Positions 36,129 to 39,374 of a stretch of 39,374 nt of DNA are shown one piece after another. Each line of letters starts with the position of its first letter. Position 1 is the stretch's first letter. The notes under the pieces are model-generated. The model searched no databases, was not told the DNA's origin, and saw nothing but the letters and a program-made list of their open reading frames with translations. Source of the DNA: a virus; the IMG/VR virus record IMGVR_UViG_3300028800_000037, positions 1-39,374 of that record. One strand, 5' to 3'. A program made the translations under genes and the position numbers.

Positions 36129-38837
36129 ATGGCTCAATACTACTCAGGCCCAATTTCTCAGCTCCCATTGTCGCCAAATCCAGTATCGGGCACAAACATT
36201 TATCCTGCTACCGATGTAAATGATTTGACGGAGAGCCCCTCTGGCACCACTTACAAATATACAGTCGCTCAACTTGCAACATTTCTTTCTAATGAGATTG
36301 TTGCCAGCAACATTGAATCTGTTAAGATGTCCAGCACTGCAGATTTAGATGCCGTTTACAATAATGGAACAGCGGGCGTTGGGGCCACTCTGACGAATAT
36401 TGGAACCAATGCTACATTGGTACTCGATGGCGTGACAGCGGCAGTAAATGACAGGGTTTTGATTAAAGATCAGACCTTCCAGCTTCAAAACGGGATTTAT
36501 ACTGTCACGGTTGCGGGAGATTCTCTTACGCCCTGGGTGTTAACGAGAGCCACAGATTACAACAACTCAAACCATATTGCTGAGTTTGGGGACTTTGTTG
36601 GGGTCGTAGAAGGAACAATGAATGATTTAACATTTTGGTTCCAAACCACTCCAAACCCAATAACCATTGGGACAAATCCGATTGTTTTCCAAGAAGCGCA
36701 ACAATCAACTAGCGGCAATGTGCTGCCTGGCGCAATTAATGATCTTGGCTATTATGCTTCAGCTGGAAGTACAATTAGTCCATTGGCGACATTAAATGAT
36801 GCCGTTTTGGCCACAAACGGAGCTGGTGCTCCCGCCATGACTCACGCGCTCCCTGGAACCGTTCAAGTTCCTGTAGCTTCGTTAAATTCTGGAACTTCTG
36901 CAAGCTCTACTACGTTTTGGCGAGGCGACGGCGTTTGGGCCAATGGAGTCGGATTATCTTATCAAAATGCATTTTGGGTTTCTCAAGCTACCGGAAACAA
37001 CTCTAATGCTGGCTCTAGTATCGACGACCCATTTTTGACTGTTCAACATGCCGTTGCAGTTTCCGGAACCACCCCTACAGTTATTTATGTTATTGATGGC
37101 AACAATTCCAATAATGAAACAATTGTTACTACCGGAACAGGGCAAACAATTTACATTGAAGCTCCAGGGACAGAATTTCAGGGAACTGTAACGCAATCTG
37201 CTAATGATTCTTTGACTATCAATTGTCAATATATTGATTCATTTCTAAGCAATTCAGCGTCTCTAACCTATTTAAATGGTGGAAATTTGAATGCAACAAT
37301 TAATGCAGGCGGAACGGCTTATATTACATGTGGTCAATTTGCGGGTAATGTAAATAATAATTCCAATCTTTTGTTGAGCTGTAACGAGCTCAATGCTTTA
37401 AATGTTGATGCTACATCATATGCTAATGTTTCTGCTCCATTCTCGCAAAGTATTAACAATGCTGGCCAGATGTTTTTAAATACTAATACTGCTCCTGGTT
37501 CTTGCATTTCTGCAAACACAGGAACAATTAATGGAAATGTTGGGGGAATTTTGTTTGGCAATGCGGGAGTTGCACCGGCAAACACCTCAGCAGCCGTATA
37601 CAATCTCCCATTATCAGATGGTATGAGCGGTCAATTTTTACAGACAGATGGTGCCGGAAATGCGACATGGCAAAACGTTTCTGGGAGCGGGACAGTCAAT
37701 TCCGGCCTGGTTAATGAGATGACGTGGTACGCGGCGAACGGGGATGTTGTAAGCGGCCTAGCAACTGCCAATAACTCCATTTTAGCGACTAGCAATTCTG
37801 GAGTCCCAGGGTTTACAACTGCGTTACCGCACGCAGTCCAAGTCGCAGTTAACTCGCTTGATTCTGGAACTTCCGCCAGCAATACTACTTTCTGGCGCGG
37901 TGATGGTACGTGGGCGACTGTCTCAGGTTCTGGAACTGTTAACAGCGGGACTCAATATCAAATCGCTTATTATGCAACAACTGGGGCAGCGGTTAGCGGT
38001 GTGGGGACCGTAAATTGGGGAGTGCTCAATTCAAATGGTTCCGGCGTACCTTCGATGACTGCCACGCCGGTTATCCAGCAAATTAATGATGTCAACGGGA
38101 ACATTATCACTAAATTTCTCCCGATTGCTTCTTCCGTTAACTATGTACAGATTCAAAACAACGCTACTGGACTTAATCCTATCATTTCCGCTGTTGGCTC
38201 TGATGCTGATGTCTATCTAAACTTACAGCCCAAAGGTGCAGCGGGTGTTCAGATTGTTGACTCTTTCGGTAATCGAGTATTTGCTAGTAACTCGCCTGGT
38301 TCTTCCGCTGTTAATTATGCCATTTGCAGCAGCAACACCACGGGCCAACCGCCATATTTTCAAGCTGTAGGTTCTGATACTAACATTGCGCTATTCCTAG
38401 AAGGAAAAGGGAATCAGGGTGCAGCAGTTCAAGGCTACAAGGATGGAAGCAATGCAAACACGGGCTATGCGGGCGAAGTTATTTCATCGTCTGTTAACTT
38501 TGCAAGTCGCATTAGCTTGACTACTGCAACAGCAAAGACAATTACTAGCATTATTCTTACTCCTGGAAGATGGAGAATAGACGCAAACTTCATAATAGAT
38601 TTCACGGGAAACTCGACGTTTTTTGCGGGAGGAATCGGAACCACAACAAATACGCTACCTGACGTGTCTCTGCAAACCTCTGGCGTACCGGCTTTGGCCA
38701 CTAATCACGGCGCCCCTGTCCCTTTTTATTACGTCAGTATTACCACAAACACAACTTACTATATAGTTGCCACAGCGACGTTTACAACCGGAACCGCTAC
38801 GGCTTGCGGTAACATTACAGGCACTAGGATCGCATGA
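36129..38837 (+). CDS. Long repetitive tail fibre
   Basis: 902 residues. It carries repeated shaft modules such as SGTSASSTTFWRGDGVW (about 257-273) and SGTSASNTTFWRGDGTW (about 580-596), and repeated SGSGTVNSG motifs. The sequence is very rich in Asn, Thr, Ser, Gly and Ala. The N-terminal 70 residues, with GPISQLPLSPNPVSGTNIYP, may anchor it. The C-terminal 120 residues form a compact beta domain. It is likely a trimeric fibre. The next gene begins within its stop (ATGA). Confidence 0.78.
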   Translation: MAQYYSGPISQLPLSPNPVSGTNIYPATDVNDLTESPSGTTYKYTVAQLATFLSNEIVASNIESVKMSSTADLDAVYNNGTAGVGATLTNIGTNATLVLDGVTAAVNDRVLIKDQTFQLQNGIYTVTVAGDSLTPWVLTRATDYNNSNHIAEFGDFVGVVEGTMNDLTFWFQTTPNPITIGTNPIVFQEAQQSTSGNVLPGAINDLGYYASAGSTISPLATLNDAVLATNGAGAPAMTHALPGTVQVPVASLNSGTSASSTTFWRGDGVWANGVGLSYQNAFWVSQATGNNSNAGSSIDDPFLTVQHAVAVSGTTPTVIYVIDGNNSNNETIVTTGTGQTIYIEAPGTEFQGTVTQSANDSLTINCQYIDSFLSNSASLTYLNGGNLNATINAGGTAYITCGQFAGNVNNNSNLLLSCNELNALNVDATSYANVSAPFSQSINNAGQMFLNTNTAPGSCISANTGTINGNVGGILFGNAGVAPANTSAAVYNLPLSDGMSGQFLQTDGAGNATWQNVSGSGTVNSGLVNEMTWYAANGDVVSGLATANNSILATSNSGVPGFTTALPHAVQVAVNSLDSGTSASNTTFWRGDGTWATVSGSGTVNSGTQYQIAYYATTGAAVSGVGTVNWGVLNSNGSGVPSMTATPVIQQINDVNGNIITKFLPIASSVNYVQIQNNATGLNPIISAVGSDADVYLNLQPKGAAGVQIVDSFGNRVFASNSPGSSAVNYAICSSNTTGQPPYFQAVGSDTNIALFLEGKGNQGAAVQGYKDGSNANTGYAGEVISSSVNFASRISLTTATAKTITSIILTPGRWRIDANFIIDFTGNSTFFAGGIGTTTNTLPDVSLQTSGVPALATNHGAPVPFYYVSITTNTTYYIVATATFTTGTATACGNITGTRIA

Positions 38838-39313
38838 TGATAGACATAGATTCTTACGAGCAGAACAAATATACAGCCATAGAACTTAATCAGACAGTCG
38901 AAAATAGAATCGCTAATGTTTCTTTAACGGACGGGAGTTATTATAATTTTCAAGTTTTGATGAGCGTAAAAGTTCAAAATATAAAATCAGGTGATTTGCT
39001 TGTTGTGACCTCGGAATATGAAGTGACGAACAATACGGGCGTAAATCTTCAAACATCGTTCTATGTTGTCATCGGAGATAAGCCTGATTCGATTGAAGGC
39101 GTAAGAATTGACGCCGCAAAAGGCTATAACATCGACCAAATGATGCACCACGGAACGCATACGATCGCCAAGATTTACAAGTGCACATCAGATATAAGCG
39201 AAGGATACATTAATGTCGTTGTTTATTCTGTTAGCTCTGCTTATAGGCCTGGAATGTCCCTTATTATGGAAAAAGGGTATAGTCATTTGGACGTCTTGCA
39301 TATAAAGCAGTAG
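38834..39313 (+). CDS. Small protein at the end of the fibre operon
   Basis: 159 residues, overlapping the long-fibre stop. It is beta-rich with no low complexity, and its C-terminal 21 residues are repeated at 1-66 because of the terminal overlap. The position suggests a fibre chaperone or fibre-tip protein, by analogy with small genes after long-fibre genes in other phages. No motif proves this. Confidence 0.65.
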   Translation: MMIDIDSYEQNKYTAIELNQTVENRIANVSLTDGSYYNFQVLMSVKVQNIKSGDLLVVTSEYEVTNNTGVNLQTSFYVVIGDKPDSIEGVRIDAAKGYNIDQMMHHGTHTIAKIYKCTSDISEGYINVVVYSVSSAYRPGMSLIMEKGYSHLDVLHIKQ

Positions 39314-39374
39314 ATTATGCCCCGCCGGGGAAATTTTCACAAGGATAGCTAGTATGCGATTAGCTAAACAAGCG
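39248..39374. repeat. Terminal direct repeat, right copy
   Basis: Exact copy of 1-127. It begins inside the coding sequence of the 38834-39313 gene and ends inside the inverted-repeat element described at 71-132. No coding or structural boundary coincides with its ends. This argues against a biological long terminal repeat and for an assembly overlap. Confidence 0.95.

Noticed and set aside
1-39374. Integrase, attachment site, CRISPR array, rRNA or DNA polymerase
   Set aside because: None was found on either strand. The small HTH proteins alone do not show lysogeny, and no regular spaced repeat of CRISPR type occurs.

Overview
The window is a complete small tailed-phage genome. The first 127 bases are repeated exactly at the end (1-127 = 39248-39374), so it is a 39,247-bp circle, or a circularly permuted headful genome, opened inside the tail genes. 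A 127-bp overlap is what a de Bruijn assembler run at k=127 leaves on a circular contig. The virion genes follow the P22 order: small and large terminase, portal, scaffold, coat, gp4-like, gp10-like, ejection-type proteins, then fibres. This suggests a P22-like podovirus. SSB, ERF, RusA and sigma70-like promoters fit a Gram-negative, probably proteobacterial, host; the species cannot be told. No integrase, CI-type repressor with a protease domain or DNA polymerase was found.

Layout on the circle. (1) 38834-2604 (through the junction): end of the fibre module, with two paralogous fibre-like proteins sharing an anchor domain. (2) 2684-3547: a leftward virion-like gene. (3) 3640-5167: a rightward operon from a consensus promoter, with a small membrane protein, RusA, a transglycosylase-like endolysin candidate and another small membrane protein; a near-consensus parS site lies inside it. 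(4) 12981-5260: a long leftward early operon, with SSB, two Cro/YdaS-like HTH regulators separated by a terminator, ERF annealing protein, RNA ligase, YopX, many small unknowns and a 28-residue lipoprotein at its end. (5) 13232-15782: rightward primase-helicase (zinc finger, Toprim, VirE-type ATPase) followed by a repeat-rich non-coding stretch that is the best replication-origin candidate. (6) 16943-15846: four small leftward genes sharing a CACACACGGAGAAA leader. (7) 17087-23773: packaging operon. (8) 24504-23827: a leftward cassette with tRNA-Asn, a tRNA-like structured element and one unknown gene. (9) 24562-39313: virion operon.

The most unusual feature is in the large terminase. A 315-residue intein interrupts the conserved C-terminal nuclease motif (HDDL/CDTL). 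Inside the intein, in another reading frame, lies a complete 212-residue HNH endonuclease with its own start codon and Shine-Dalgarno-like sequence. About 640 bp is open in two frames, so the splicing element and its likely mobility nuclease are separate, overlapping products.

Replication probably relies on host polymerase recruited by the phage primase-helicase and SSB. ERF annealing and RusA resolution would make concatemers for headful packaging. RNA ligase and tRNA-Asn may form an RNA-repair or translation-support pair. Many small early genes are unrecognised and are described only by what can be seen.
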